A stretch of 64,000 bases of DNA from Archilochus colubris (GCA_023079485.1 CM041090.1:39210874-39274873), one strand, 5' to 3'; counted from the stretch's first letter, positions 1 through 13,150 are shown. Made by a program: numbers and translations. The notes: generated from the sequence alone by a model not told the origin.

Positions 1-64
1 GGTACTGGTGAGAACATTGACAGTGTCAGCTTGGCTTCTGGGGATGGTGTAAAGCCATAACAAA

Positions 65-190
65 TGCACAGATAATAACAAATTACTTACTTAATTTATT
101 TTAAAAAGTATTCATTTAAATTAGTTATTGTTATATTTATTTAAATTATCTTTAAATTTATTTATTTAAATTATTATTATATTACTAAGC
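65..190. repeat. AT-rich low-complexity stretch
   Basis: About 125 bp almost without G or C, built from TTTAAAT, TTATTTA and TTATTAT motifs. Confidence 0.8.
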
Positions 191-714
191 AAATAACAAA
201 TGAACAGCAGATAAGAAAGAAGGTGAGAATAAATGCCCTCTGTGGTTAGGTGGCTGATCCATCAGAGCAAAATTTGGGGCATGGCATTTGCAGCAGTGCA
301 TAATAAGTGCACTGAAATGATTGAGACATTCCCCAAGCTGTTAGGAGTTCAGCTGCTAAAGTTGAGGCCACATGTTTACATGCCCAGAGGAATTTCTGCA
401 TGCACAGAGATGTGAAATAGGTTTCTGAATGTGTGGGAACAGGAGACTGGTGCTGAAGCTGATGAGCATCTTCCCAGAATATTTCCTATTCCAGGCATGT
501 CAGGAGCTCACATCCCAAAGGGAAGGTAACTCCTAGGAAATTCTGACTTCATCATAGGGACCAATTTCTTGGTCTCTGCTGTGTGATGTCTTGACAAGCA
601 AACACCCTTTCATTTTAAGTGTGGGAGTGGGTATCTCTTCAAGGTGGGTGCTTGATTTTCTGTCGACTTAGAGAATGGAAAACCATAATTTTTATGTTTC
701 AATTTCAGAGACTT

Positions 715-800
715 ATAGATAGATTTAGTTGTAAAGGATCTTTGGAGGTCATTTAACCCAGTCTCCCACCCAGAACAAAGCTATTTTCAAAGCTAAATCA
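715..800 (-). mobile_element. CR1 3' fragment (old)
   Basis: Contains GGATCTTTGGAGGTCATTTAACCCAGTC, split by substitutions, the antisense form of the CR1 3' region. It is short and diverged. Confidence 0.45.
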
Positions 801-1019
801 ATTTATTGTATTTTGTTCTTGGTCTTGTTCCTGCTACAGGGCTTTTAATGACATTTTAAAGATTTCTTTTTGCTTTGTTTGCTGTTTTTTGTTTCTGTGG
901 AGTAGCTAATCCGTGGCAATAAAAACCTGTCCTGTAGTGTCCTCGAGGTCCAGAGGTGATTTCTCCTTGTGTTTCTGGTAGAATCTGTAAAGACATAGGA
1001 CATTTTGTCCAGCAGATAT

Positions 1020-1247
1020 TCCCAATGGATCTTTTGTTTTTTAAAGAAAAATTTTCACCATAAGAACAATGAGGCATTGGAATAATCTCCCCAGGGAAGT
1101 GGTGGGTTCCCCTGCATTGTCCAGTCTTAAGGCTGAGCTTGACAGGATGCTGGGCCACCTCATTTAAGCTCTTTTTACCTGGAAAGGTTGGAGTTAGATG
1201 ATCCTTGAGGTTCCTTGCAACCTTACGTTCTGTGATTCTGTGATTCT
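1020..1247 (+). mobile_element. CR1 3' end
   Basis: Shows the CR1 3' landmarks in order: CATTGGAATAATCTCCCCAG, GGGAAGTGGTGGG, GATGATCCTTGAGGTTCC, and the terminal repeat TTCTGTGATTCTGTGATTCT. It is 5'-truncated and lies in an SLC35F4 intron. Confidence 0.85.
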
Positions 1248-1249
1248 TA

Positions 1250-4200
1250 CAGATTAACTTTTTTTTAATCTTAGAAACTAACTCATGGTTATTGACTCTG
1301 CTGCAATTCAGGAGTTTCTTGGTTTTCTTGAGGCAGAAGACACAGACTCTTGGTATCCCCTCAGTATTGTAGACAAAAGGCATATCCCACATAAAGAGCT
1401 TGAAATTCCTTGCATTAGTAGGGAATAAAATGATCTAAAGCTCAGGGTGCTCAGCAACAGAAAATCTGACCCTGATGATGTTTTTCAGCAGAAGACACAC
1501 CACAGACTTGATGTAGGATCCCAGCAGGGATAGAATTTGAATAATACTTTCAGTTTCAAGAAAATTTGCTGTCTTGGCTTCCCAAGGACAACACTGGGAT
1601 GTCTAACAGTTTTCTGCCAGAATTTATCCCACAATGAAGAACATATCCATAGTTAAAGTTGGTCTTACAGGTGCCATGCAGCCTTGAGGCTGGAAGAATG
1701 TAGGTAGGTGCAGGTTTAGATAAAGATAAAGATAAAGATGTTGGGAAGAGGTGGTTTTCTAGCAAGAAGGATTCCAAGATGTGAGCATCACCTGAAGTAA
1801 AAAACAGAGTCATAAGTAGCTGCTACTTGCTGTCATCTGCAAGTTTGTCACCTACAAATATCTCCATCTATGTTGCAGCAGTAGCTCAGCCCAGCTTCCC
1901 CAGCTCATGCAGATCATAGATCTTCACTGCAAGGGTCTTTTCAGAGGAGAGATGAGGATCTCAGTTGTCTGAAGCTGCTCCTACCCCAAATGGCTCAATG
2001 GCAGGGAGGGAGACTCAGGACACCAAACAGGGCTTTCCTGTTGGGGACTATTCCTTATTGAGGGAAGTCACTGCTTATGTGAGAGGTTTCTGCACAATTC
2101 CCTTTCCTTTTGCTGCAGCTCTTGAGCAGACCAATGCAGCTGGCCAGGCTATTTCTTAACGTTCAGATGAGAAGCAAACCAGGAGCTCAATCACTCTGGC
2201 AAACAACTCACCAGTTGCGTATCCACTACTACTCTGGTGTCCATCTGCTGACACAGAGCTGGGAGATATTTTGCTGCAGCAGATGCCATCATTTAGATAG
2301 AAGGACCAAGTGACACAGTTAGCCCCTTGTGCTCACAAAAGGTCCCCCAGTGCTTCTTGCTGCCATGATGTCACTGATGACCTTGCCAGACTTCAGTCCG
2401 GGTGATGTGATTCCATTTGCCGTATTCACCTTACCCCAGGCAGCATCTCTGAGCTCTGTTTGTTTGGTTTGTTGGTTTTTTTTTCCCTCTGAGCTGTTTT
2501 AAAACCAGCTGCTGCATTACACTCCAGAGGCTGCTGTGAGTCAGGGGTGAATAAACCCATTCTTTTGCAGGGGCTGGCATCAGAATAACTGAGAGGCAAC
2601 AGGAGCTATTTAACAGGTGCCAGAGGCAAAGCTGCCGGAGGTGCTGTAATTCCTGAGAGCATGGCACACAGCCCAGAGTTGATGGCTGAGGGCTACCTGT
2701 GAATAAAAAGAGCTATTTATGTGAGAGGGCAGGTTTTAAATAGACTTCTTGTGCATTTGGAAATAGTCTGTGTCATAGTTTCAGGGTCAGCTGCCCTTAG
2801 ATTTGTCTCTGCCTTCAAGTCAACAGATATTATCTACACGGGGAGGGCTCCATGGAGCCCAAGGTTTTAATCACTGTCAGGTCGTGATGACTTCTGCAAG
2901 TTTAATTTTAGTTGCATGCCATAGAGGCTGAGTTAACCAGGGAGCAACCAGCCCTCACAAAGCCCCAGGCAAGCTGCTGTAGCCATGATAGGGAAAATAA
3001 AGTATTCTTCCCAGGCTCCTGACTCGCTGAATATTATTCATGGAGTTCTCCCAGGCACAGGGCTGAATTGATCAAGTCTCTGTCTCACTGAGCACAGCTC
3101 TGCCACAAGTCTTTGCTGGTTATTTTTAATTGAGAGGTGAGGAACTGCTGGTCCCTGTTCAGTCTGCTCATTGTATGCTGCTGGGTGTTCTCCTTCATCT
3201 GCTCAGACAGTCCATTGCCCAGGGCCTGTAAAGTGTTTCCAGATTTTTTTTTCCTAGCTGTGGATCTGTGCCTGTCCTTCCCAGTGCTTCTGGGAACTCA
3301 GAGCTCAGTGACATTTGCAGCACTGCCACAGCTGCCCTTCCCAAACACTTGAGCAGCCCACAGAGTCCAACCCCCAAAAAACCAAAAAATAAAAACCAAA
3401 AAAAAAGCAATAATCACTGAAATTTCCTCCTTCCAAGAATTCCCACTCAGGGCACTTTGGACTCCTGACTCTGCTCTGAGTTTGTCTGTGTGCAGACATG
3501 CCAGAGATCTGCAGGATAACAAAACCTGACCCATTCTGGCAACCCCCAGTTTTTGCCTTTGGAAGCCACCCACCCTCCCCATGGATGGAGGAGAAACAGA
3601 AGTGCTGGGGGGGGGTCATACCCAGCATCTCCCTGGCAATGGGGGGGCCACCACGGATGTCAAGACTGTAATTTCCCATGGCACATTTGTAGAAGAGCTT
3701 TTCTTGCTGCCTCTCTGACTTCACCAGAGTGATGTGCTTGAGTGGTGTTGCCTTTGCAGGCTCCCAACACAGCACTGGGGTATCCAGCTGTGTCCTGCAT
3801 TGCTGTCAGCAGCCCCAGCACCTTCCTCTCTTGTTTTAACACAGCACAAGCTTGTTTCCTTTAAGATAGATCCTGAGAGCTACTGAGACAGGTTAGATTG
3901 ACAGCCATGTAATCATCCAGTTGTGCATCCAAAGCAATGGCAGAATTCCCTCTGGGATGGAGAGAACAGGCTCCAGTCAGTAGTTCACAGTGCAGATCTG
4001 TCCCTGCCAGGAGTCTGGGCATCCTGGCTCTGGTGTCTTGTGATGGGGACACAGCCACTGTGCATCCAAGTCAAGAGGCCAGCTGACTTGAAGTGAGGTG
4101 TAGAGTGAGGTCAAAATCACCTTCTGAATCCACCTAATCTTCAAGGGGAGGAAAACATCTTTTAAATGTAAACTGCTATATCTGCATGTCAACCAGCGTT

Positions 4201-5110
4201 CAAGTCTGTGCTCACACAAAGAAACTCATCACCTCTAATTCTTCTTGAAAGCAGTGATGCAAAAGCATCCAGTCAGACTTTAGTAGTAATTTATTTGCAT
4301 CACTGAGTATTTACTTTGCATCTCAGATAAATGCTACACAGCACTAGCAATTCTTTTGCTATGTTTAACTTTCTGGTTTGATCTTTGGAGAACAGGCTGA
4401 CTTCTGAGAACATTGAGATCAACTGGAGTGAAGGAGGTAAGAGGCAGGCAGACAGATCTGCTGATTAACTCATTGAACATCCTGGCAGAGAGACTGAAAA
4501 AGGAATTTATTATTACCAGAAATTACTGCTTTATACCCCAGGGCATTTTCGTGGCAGCTGGGAATGAATGGTTATCAAGCAGAATGAATTACAGAATCAT
4601 TTAGGTTAAGATATAGCTAATCTTGGGCATTACATAGGTATTACTCTACTTTCCTCAAAACAACAGTGATGGTTTCCATTCTTACTAGTGGAAAACTGCA
4701 GTACATTCAACAACAGAACTCTCCAGGATTATTAAAAATTGTTTAGGAGCCAAAAAAATGATTCAGTCTTTAAAAGCAAAGCCAAATCAGGAGAACGGTG
4801 ACACTGCTGCCACCACCCCCCTAATAACAAATGTTTTGAATTGACATTGCTGTGCAATCTTTGAAGCTCCTAATAATTTCTAGATGGTTAATGTTTTACC
4901 CACCTTGCAATCACAGCCATGTTTGGCTGTGAGTGTTTCAGGACCTTGTGGCATTTAGATTTGTCCCTTCATGTTGTCTTGTAAGGACATGGTGCAGATT
5001 AATGGTACTTTCATTCACTCCACTGCTGTTTTGCTTGTAGGAAGCATTCACTTGCAGGATGTCTCACGTTTTAAATAGATGTGTCAGAGAGCCCAGAAGT
5101 GAAGCTTATG
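1250..5110. other. SLC35F4 intron, no recognised element
   Basis: No exon or interspersed repeat is recognised here. Small A/T runs and a short AGATAA tandem near 1717-1737 are the only structure seen. The stretch belongs to the intron upstream of the exon at 6472. Confidence 0.5.
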
Positions 5111-5112
5111 GA

Positions 5113-5405
5113 AATCACAGAATCACAGAATGGTTTGGGTTGGGAGGGACCTTAGAGATCATCCAGTTCCAAGCCCCCTGCCATGGTCAGGGACACCTCC
5201 CACCAGCCCAGGTTGCTCCAAGCCCCATCTGAACTGAACCCCAACAATTCCAGGGATGGAGCAGCCAAAACTCCCCTGGGCAACCTGGGCCAGTGTCTCA
5301 CCACCCTCACAGGAAATAATTCCTTCCTAATGTCCATCCTAAATCCCCTCCTCTTCCAGTTTAAAGCTATTCACCCTTGTCTCACCACTCCACGTCCTTG
5401 TTAAA
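5113..5405 (-). mobile_element. CR1 3' end, part of the inverted duplication
   Basis: The left edge has the antisense tail ATCACAGAATCACAGAATGG, then TTGGGAGGGACCTTAGAGATC and the conserved CR1 3' body. The right part (from 5291) lies inside the 446-bp identical block shared with 36526-36971. Confidence 0.88.
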
Positions 5406-5736
5406 AGTCCCTCCCCAGCTCTGTGTGCCTGCTCTGAGGCATCCCAGTGCCTTGCAGTATGACCCCATCTCACTGCTTTCCCCCCTCAGTCCTTCAGCTT
5501 GCACTGTGTCACAGCAGGACATGGAGCAGTGGAAGCAGCTTCCATAGGGAAACTTCTCCAATGACATTTAAGGGGCTGGCAAGTTTCACATCTCCTCAGA
5601 GAATTATTCTCCTTACCATGGTTGTCTCCATGAAAACTCTGATTGTGCTCAGCAGGGACGAGGTCTTGGCTTTCAGGGCTGTTGCCTTTCTGGAGAGTGT
5701 CAAGGCCGTTCTTTGGGCTGAATTCCTTGATTTTTT
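5291..5736 (-). pseudogene. Inverted copy of CCDC198 exon fragment plus intron, inside SLC35F4 intron
   Basis: Read on the minus strand, this segment is identical by eye and gap-free to plus-strand 36526-36971. That covers the 3' three quarters of the CCDC198 exon at 36480-36645, its GT donor, the following intron DNA and the beginning of a CR1. The copy has no acceptor and lacks the exon's 5' end. Weak similarity (the EAK..EQKIKE reading) continues to about 5760. On the other side the CR1 part continues to 5113 with about 9% mismatch. It cannot encode CCDC198 and lies antisense in an SLC35F4 intron. Confidence 0.9.
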
Positions 5737-6471
5737 GTTCACTTTTTTTTGCCTCCACTGCCCCATCTCCCTCTCAGTGAAGTTGGGAGTGACAGAGTGT
5801 TTGGGAAGCTAGAGATTGGCCATTTAATCCACAAGGAAATCTCTCTAAGCAAACGCAATTTATTCCTTGTGTAATTGAAATTACTTATATAATTTATTAT
5901 TATATAATTTCTTCCTTTTCTTACACTCTTGTTTGGCTGGCTCCATCCCCCTGGCTCGTGCCTCACTTTTCCATCCTGGTGATGTGCCTGGCAGTGATTT
6001 TGAGTACCCTCAGGCAGTTCTGAAAGCTCACTTACTTGACCATACGTGAGGTGGTATTTCAATGAGAATAAAAACAGGTTTTGAAGCAAAGCAAGGAAAA
6101 AAAAATTGTCAAGCTACAGAGGAAAAAATGTGGTTATAATCCCTGTGTGCATGGCCTCAAGGGCAGAGTCTGAGAAGTGTCAGTGCATTATAGATAACCT
6201 TCATTTCTCTGTGCGAGTCCCTGGGATTGTTGTTGCACAGAGTGTGATTATTCCAGGTAAGTTACTTCTTTTCTACTTGCAAAATTGCCATTCGAAGAAG
6301 ATTGTGGGTTATTTTCTCTGTCTGAGTGAAACAATAGCTTCTTCTGGGTGTGCAGAGTAGTCAAGGAAAGCACTTAATTGAATGTGATAAAAGTCTAATG
6401 AATGTTTCTTGTGCTGCAGTGAATGCTAAGGAAAAAAACTTGCTGAGTTTGAAACTCTTTTCTTTCAATAG

Positions 6472-6691
6472 GGAATGCAGTCGGATTTTTGGTGAAGATG
6501 GTCTGACGCTGAAACTCTTTCTTAAAAGGACTGCTCCCTTTTCTATTCTGTGGACTTTGACTAACTACCTGTATTTACTGGCTTTAAAGAAGCTGACAGC
6601 CACAGACGTCTCTGCCCTCTTCTGTTGTAACAAAGCTTTTGTCTTCTTGCTTTCTTGGATTGTGCTGAAAGACAGGTTCATGGGAGCCAGG
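6472..6691 (+). CDS. SLC35F4: SLC35F4 internal coding exon (two membrane segments)
   Basis: This is the first SLC35F4 exon in the window. SLC35F4 is a predicted multi-pass solute carrier of the drug/metabolite transporter superfamily; its substrate is not established. The translation contains CSRIFGEDGLTLKLFL, then hydrophobic segments around WTLTNYLYLLAL and CCNKAFVFLLSWIVL, and ends in KDRFMGAR. This matches the SLC35F3/F4 family, and the ATDVSALFCC version fits F4. The acceptor is TTTCAATAG at 6463-6471 and the donor is GTAATG at 6692. The exon starts with the last base of an arginine codon and ends in phase 0, so it joins 13025 in frame. Upstream exons carrying the N-terminus and first membrane segments were not found in 1-6471 and must lie left of the window. 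Confidence 0.95.
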
Positions 6692-9600
6692 GTAATGACA
6701 TGCCTGATTTTCACCTTTCTCTTGTTTTTATAATTGCCCTTCAATCCATAAGTTGTTTTGCTGCCATGGTTTTGCTGCATGATGGGCTATACCCATCGTG
6801 AAACCATTCTCATTCTCAGTTTTATGATGCAAATGTAAGCCTGAAGATGAGTTAGAGATCTCATGCTCTAGAAAAGAAAAATACTTGAGCAAAATGGGGT
6901 GTGTGTGGATCTGGGGGAAAGCAAATGTGTTTCCTGTCATTTTGCATGAAAGATCTAATATGCAGCCGTTTAAGCTGTTGCCTTTACCCATGGCTAAGGA
7001 GTAGCCAGGCTTTCTGCCTTTTTCTGCTGATGAAATTAATTCTCCCACTGAAATGGCACAAGGCACAATGGTCATGTTGGGTACAATCCTGTCTGAGCTA
7101 TTAAGAGCCTTGACCTTCATTAGGGACTGGTTGGGACCAGCTGTGATGCCTGAGCCAAGAAGATTTAAGTCCCATGGAAAGCCTGATGGATCAGGATGCT
7201 CACCTGAGTGAGTTTGCTTTTTAAAAATGAGCACAGCAGCTTTTGGTTTTTTGATTAACAGTGTGATGGGAAGGTCCAAAAATGAAAGGAAAAGGCATCC
7301 TGTGTCACAGGCAGCTCATCCAGCTCTTGGAACAACCACCAGCTCACTCAGCAGAGCTCTGTGTGGGGGTTTTGGCAATAGAGTAGAAATTATCTAAAGT
7401 ACAACAGTTCCCCTAGTGTCCTGGTGAGATGGGGCTGGCAACTTGGGACTGAACACCTTGGGACATGTGTCCCATCACACAAGGGAGTTCTGGAGCAGGG
7501 ATCTGCCAGGAGGGTTTTGTGGGACAGGGTCAGTGGAGTGTCGGTCCAGACCGGCAAAGTTGAGGAGGTGAACCTGTGTTTCACAGACCTCAACCATTCT
7601 GCTTTTGGAGGTAAGGACATGGACATTGCAGAGATGCTAAAGCCAGACACCTATATATCTATTTCATGTACTTTCATATGCCTCAAATCTAGCAGCATCA
7701 GGTGGCAATGACCTGCCCTCAGCCTGCCTGCATCAAATACTAAGTAGGGTTTGAAATCCTCAGCTCTTCTCTAAAAAAATCACCAGGAACAGTAAAATCC
7801 CCCCTCTGCCCCTTCATCATCTCAGGTTCCAGCTGAAAGAATAGGAACGTGTGTGCCCCTTAAGCTAATTTTAATCTCAAAGCAACTTCTTTAGTTCTTC
7901 ATTGAAGAGCAACCACAGCTCTTGTATTTTCCTAGCCTGCTCTATCAAAGAAGAAGATGAAAAATACTAAAGCTTTTTTCAGTTATTAGTTGTTTTTTCC
8001 TGACTGAAAAACCACATTGCTATAAATACACAGCAGTATTGATGCTGTAAACACTGGGAGGTTTACATGAGAAAGACCTGGCAGAAGAAGTGAACAGCAA
8101 ATCCTGCACATAAAAGAAACTGGGTTGTTTTTGCTGTTAACTGGCAGATTCTGGATGCACAGTGCCTGAAAGGTGATTAGCAGCATTTTCCAGCTGCCCT
8201 CCTTCCAAAATAACGTTTAATGATGTTAATAACCATGCAGGGGAGTGTTGGAGAACTAAAATCTGGCATAGCAGCACGGACCCAACCTTTTTTGCTTTGA
8301 GTGCCCTCTATTGCTGTCACCTCCCAGCCTCTCAGAGAGGGAGTGTAATTAGGTTATGGGAAGAGTAAGGGGATGAAAAGAGAGAAGGGCTTAATCATAT
8401 AGCCTGATCCAGTGTTTCTGCAAAAACACTCAGTTCCTGGGAGCTCAGCAGCAAAGGAGCTGCTGTAGTAAAGGACCCAACCTCTAGACTAAAGCCAGAC
8501 TTTATTTTTGGGGTGAAAATGTCCCCATATATATCCCCATCTACCTAATAAGCATTAATTCAACTGCACAGGTGACACCCAACCCAGGGCTCAAAGATGT
8601 GAAGCTGTGGCTGGATGAAGAGAACTCAACACCACCCAATCACTGCCACCAACTGGCTCCTGGACGTGCCCACCCCTCCAGCTCACTGTGGGACATCTGG
8701 CTTCCTACTTCCAGGTGACATTTGTTCGACACCATGAGCAGGACCTTGGGGAGCAGATGGCTCTGCTCGTGGTCCTCTGGTTTTTGTAAGGAACCCATGT
8801 TGGGCCAGTTGATGGTGGTGAGTTGGTGGCATCCAGCTGGCCACTTGTCCCAGACCCCAGTCTTCAGACTGCCTGTAGATGCCTCTGGGCATGTGGTAGC
8901 CACATGGCCAGTTGCCTGATGGCTCTCACACTTGTTCCTGCATGGCCTGGAAAGCAGCTGCCAGCCAGGCTTTGAGGTTGGATTTTTAGATGGATTATCT
9001 AAAGAGAAACCTGTCTGGATGGCCACCTTATGGTATGTTATGGTTTTGCCCAAGTGTTGACTGGCAGTGGGAGTGATGCTGTGGGGTCCATGCAGAGGTC
9101 TGGCTGCATTTGAGTTACCTGGAGGGGGTGTTGAGCAGGGAGAGCCACATATCCTCAGAGGGGATGCTGTGGTGTGAGAAGGAGCTTGCACTCAACCTGT
9201 AAGAAAAAAAAGCAAAAAACCACCACCTGGAGAAAGAGTTTTCCCATGAGAAGGCAGGAATGACTCTATGGCCATTTACCTATAAAAATACTGCAAGTGG
9301 ACCTTAGATACCTTCAGCACCTCGTGCCTGGCACAAGGAAACAGTACCCAACGTGTGCCTGCACCATGATCATCTTTGCATGGACATTTCTGAACATCTC
9401 ACAAGTTAATAATGTCTCCACGTTACACCTTGGAGTCCAGACAGCTTTGTATCAGAGAAAAAAGAACTATTTAAACTTATTAGGGTACTTCTGTTCATTT
9501 AGCCACAGGTTTACATGTTTGAGCCCTTGGGTCTGTGTCATCTGTGCAGGTGAATTAATGCTTGTTAGGTAGATAGATGGAGTAGTCTGGGGACATCTTC

Positions 9601-9728
9601 CCCCAGGGAAAGGTTGGCTGTAGTCTGGAGGCAGTTCCTTTACTACAGCACCTCATTGACTTCTGTGCTCCACATGTTAAAAATTGGTCCTGAGTAAATG
9701 TTGGGTGGCCTACATTTATTTTTTGGGA

Positions 9729-9760
9729 AAAAAAAAAGAGAAAAAAAAAAAAAAAAAAAG
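9729..9760. repeat. A-rich homopolymer tract
   Basis: About 30 bases almost entirely A with a few G interruptions. No retrotransposed sequence is recognised directly upstream. Confidence 0.8.
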
Positions 9761-11715
9761 ACAGGCAGATGTGATCTTTCCTTACCTAAGAGTCTCCAAA
9801 AGAAAGTTAGGAGCCTCTTCCACTGATTAAAAGCTCCAAAGAGCTATCAGCTACAACAACCAGCTTTGCTTTGCTGTGAACTTTGCTGCTTGCCAGCTTA
9901 CAGACACCTGCAGGATGTGCTCTCAGGTTTCTAAAGCCAACCCATGACAACTGCCAGGCAGAGGTCAGCTGTGCTAATGCTCTGGTGTAAGATTTGTGGG
10001 AAGAGCTCCAAATAGAAACTTAAATAATGTTCTCACTGTTTCCTAGTGTCAGGTCTTATTTGTCTAATGTCTTATGAGATGATGCTCCATGTGTGTCCAT
10101 CATTTCAGTTGTAAAAAAGAAAAAAAAATTTAAAAAAAAAAAAGTCTGGCTTTCTAAATATTTGATTAAATCAAGAAACTGACTCTCTGAATGTGGTGCA
10201 GTCAGACTGGGTGGATGTTATTCCCAATAGGAGGAATCAGCTTTTGGGGATGATGGATCTACTCAGAACACACTTGCTGGGTCTGAGCTGGGAGTGTACT
10301 AAGAGTTAAAATCTCAATCCTTTTCCTTTGGAGAAGGGGATAACTACATTGGACTTTTCTGGTTTGCCCTGTGGGAGGCATTGCTTGAAATATTACAGCT
10401 CAGAAATTCCAGCTGACAGCTGAAATCCTGCATTTGAATTGATGTGCAAGGCAAGATGGAGAGTGCAGCTGAGATGAAACCAGCAAGGGGAGGTTCTGGA
10501 ACCAGCTAGGAGGGACATGCTGGTGTCTGAGAGGTCCAGACTGGAATTCTTCATTGCTTCAAGGCTGGACTTTTCTGGTATTTGTGTCGTGGGAGAATCT
10601 GTAAGGAGAAGAGCAGTATTACACAGTCACATTACCAACCAACCACTCACTAAACCAGAGGTAGGAGGGAGAAGCTCTGTAGGGATTCTTCCCACTGAAT
10701 GGGTCAGCAGCTCCTTCTTCTGAGAGAATTTAACTGTGTTTTGCATGTAGGTCCTTGGGTAGTGGTAATCTCAGGGATCAAAATAAACCTTGCTGCATCT
10801 GGGGTGATGTTATTTATATGCATCCTGTGCCAGGTTTACCCTGACTTTTCAGCAGGGTGAGCAGCAGAGTGTGGTGTCTTCCAGCACTCCTACTCAATTA
10901 TGGAATGAAGGCCAGATTCCCATTTAAGCACTGAAAAATCCAGTGTTCTCCCCAGTCCTCCTCAGCATCTCACTGGTGAGAGCCCTGAATCCAGAGATGA
11001 CTCTTGGAACCATGTCCCTCCTCTGGATGAAGGGATTTAAGCCCTCCTCCCAGCATGGCCTGGTTGCTGGGATGTCTTATTCTGGGGAGAATGGGATGGA
11101 AGCTGTCTGGTCTCTCCTTGCTAAAGCCCTTCCAGCTCTCATGGAACTGTTGCATCACACCTGGGAGACTTAGGAATACCTGTGTGACCTGACACTGAGT
11201 TGGGGGACCTGGATTTCAAGTGCCATTTCCTGGTGAATTTGGAGGTGCCAAAAGTATCTTCAGGTCTAGGTGACAGCCAAGCAACTTTGTTGAGCTGGAG
11301 CTTGGAACTTTGATGTGTTAAATAGAAGTAAGGTGGGATAGAGATGTTGGTTGTGGGTTGTGACTGCCTTGGACACTACAACTGCAATAGGAGGAGGGGA
11401 CCCCTGTGCCTCAGTTACTGCTAAAGTAGGGTGAGAGGGAAGAACTTAAAGCTGCATCCAGGAGATGAGTTCTCTAGTGAAGAAGTTGGCCTAGAGACTA
11501 ATAGGATTTAGGATCAATAGCTGTAGTCTCAGAGACTGGCTCCATCCTGGAAGTTGATTCTTGGATCCTTGTTGTGTTCTATGTGTGGGCAGCTTTACCT
11601 GAGTCAGGCACATGTCCCTGTCTTGTGTCCCTTGAAACAAGGTTCTGCTCTCCTGACTGCCTCTGTTGAAATTGTTCTGTGGGATTTATTGCCTCAGTCT
11701 GGCTCACATCTGCTT

Positions 11716-11733
11716 AAAAAAAAAAAAAAAAAA
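11716..11733. repeat. Poly(A) tract
   Basis: An uninterrupted run of A within the 6.3-kb SLC35F4 intron. Confidence 0.75.
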
Positions 11734-13024
11734 GTGGGACTTGGTAAAGCTCCATGAGATCTGAAAATCTGGCTTTTGAAAGGTCAAAGATGCCTTTCAA
11801 GAATGTAGTGTGAAGCACATAAAGCTTAGAAGGTTTGCCTGGTATTTCATATTCCTTAAATGAAGTTTCAAGATGATGTCCATCTTGCATTGGTGTTGGC
11901 ACAGGAGCAAGAAGGTCACCAGCCCTCCTGGCAGTGTTGGTGCTGTCGAGATGAACCCCATGAGTTTCTTCCTTTGTATGGATGGGCAGAACCTGCCTTG
12001 CCTGGCCCCTGTGGGATTTAATGGATATCTGGGAATAGAAAACAGGGGCTGAAATTGCAGTGTCACTGCTGGTTCTGGAACAGCCAGCTTTGGGTGTCTG
12101 CATTTGTCCATCTTCTCTACACCCAGCCGTAGAATGTGAACAGCCTTTTTATAATGGTAAAATGTTTAATGTAATTCAAATTAAACAACAAAAAAAGTCT
12201 CTATAAACCACCCCATCTTTCAGAAATAGGGCTGTGATTTTCCACAACTCTGAGGGAATGCATTTTCCTCTGCTGTCCATGGACATGTCCTGGAAATCCA
12301 GGTATTAAGTGTCTTTGAAGTTCAGACTTCATATTGGCCTGCTGAGGGCAATAAGGTAGAGAGGTGAGGTTTTTTTTTTCAAAGAATAAAACATGCTGGG
12401 ATCCCTACAACTTCCTTGAGGTCCTCAGAGTCAACAGCCAGAATTTCAGGTACAGTTAATTATTTCTCTTCTTTTTCCTTGAAGCTCCTTTGAAGCTCAT
12501 TTTCAAATGAGGCCAAAACCACAACGAGCACAAAGGCTTCAAAAAGAAATTTGGTCATGTCCATCCAAGAAGGTTGGCAGGGCTGGTAGGAAATGTGCCC
12601 AGGCAGAGTAGCCTGGAAGAAGTCCCAGTGGTATATTGGAATTCCACAATGCAGGAATCATTCTGAACTGATGTCCAGGAAGGTCAGCCATCTAAATGGT
12701 TGCATTTAAAGTCAAACTGGTAGCGTTGCTAAATATTTGTCTTCTTGTATAGTAGAGCATAATGTTTAAATTTCTTGATATTGGAGCCACGTGTCCAAAG
12801 TGGGTGTTTAGTTTATAAAATATTGATGGATGGTCTGTCAGTAGGTCCCAGGGAGACTTTGCAGTGCTATAGATCCACATGCACTTTCATCTCGCCCATC
12901 GTTTTCTCTGTTTAAGCGAGAAGGCTCTTGAGTCAAAGAAAGTATCTAGTGGCACTCATCACAACCCCACACACTGGTTATCTCTTTCTATGTAATGAAA
13001 TCAGGCTTTGCTTTGTCTGTGCAG

Positions 13025-13150
13025 ATAGTTGCAGCAATAATGGCAATCACAGGAATCGTGATGATGGCATATGCAGATGGTTTCCAAGGTGACTCCATTA
13101 TCGGGGTAGCATATGCTGTTGGATCAGCCTCTACATCGGCCTTGTATAAG
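13025..13150 (+). CDS. SLC35F4: SLC35F4 internal coding exon
   Basis: This exon is 126 bp, exactly 42 codons, with phase 0 at both ends. The acceptor is TTTGTCTGTGCAG and the donor GTAGGT at 13151. It encodes a hydrophobic span with AAIMAITGIVMMAYADGF, then GVAYAVGSASTSALYK, both typical of SLC35F4. It continues the FMGAR end of the previous exon. The preceding intron is 6.3 kb. Confidence 0.95.

Larger units (their letters stand above)
6692..13024 (+). other. SLC35F4: SLC35F4 intron without recognised CR1
   Basis: This 6.3-kb intron lies between exons at 6472 and 13025. I recognise no CR1, LTR or exon in it, unlike almost every other stretch left of 54 kb. Homopolymer A tracts occur at 9729-9760, 10115-10143 and 11716-11733. 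Confidence 0.6.

Noticed and set aside
856..1392. 178-codon minus-strand open frame
   Set aside because: It overlaps a plus-strand CR1 3' end and has no protein similarity that I recognise.
5486..5758. Apparent second CCDC198-like coding exon on the minus strand
   Set aside because: It has no acceptor, reads into intron sequence, and duplicates 36526 onward; called a pseudo-copy.
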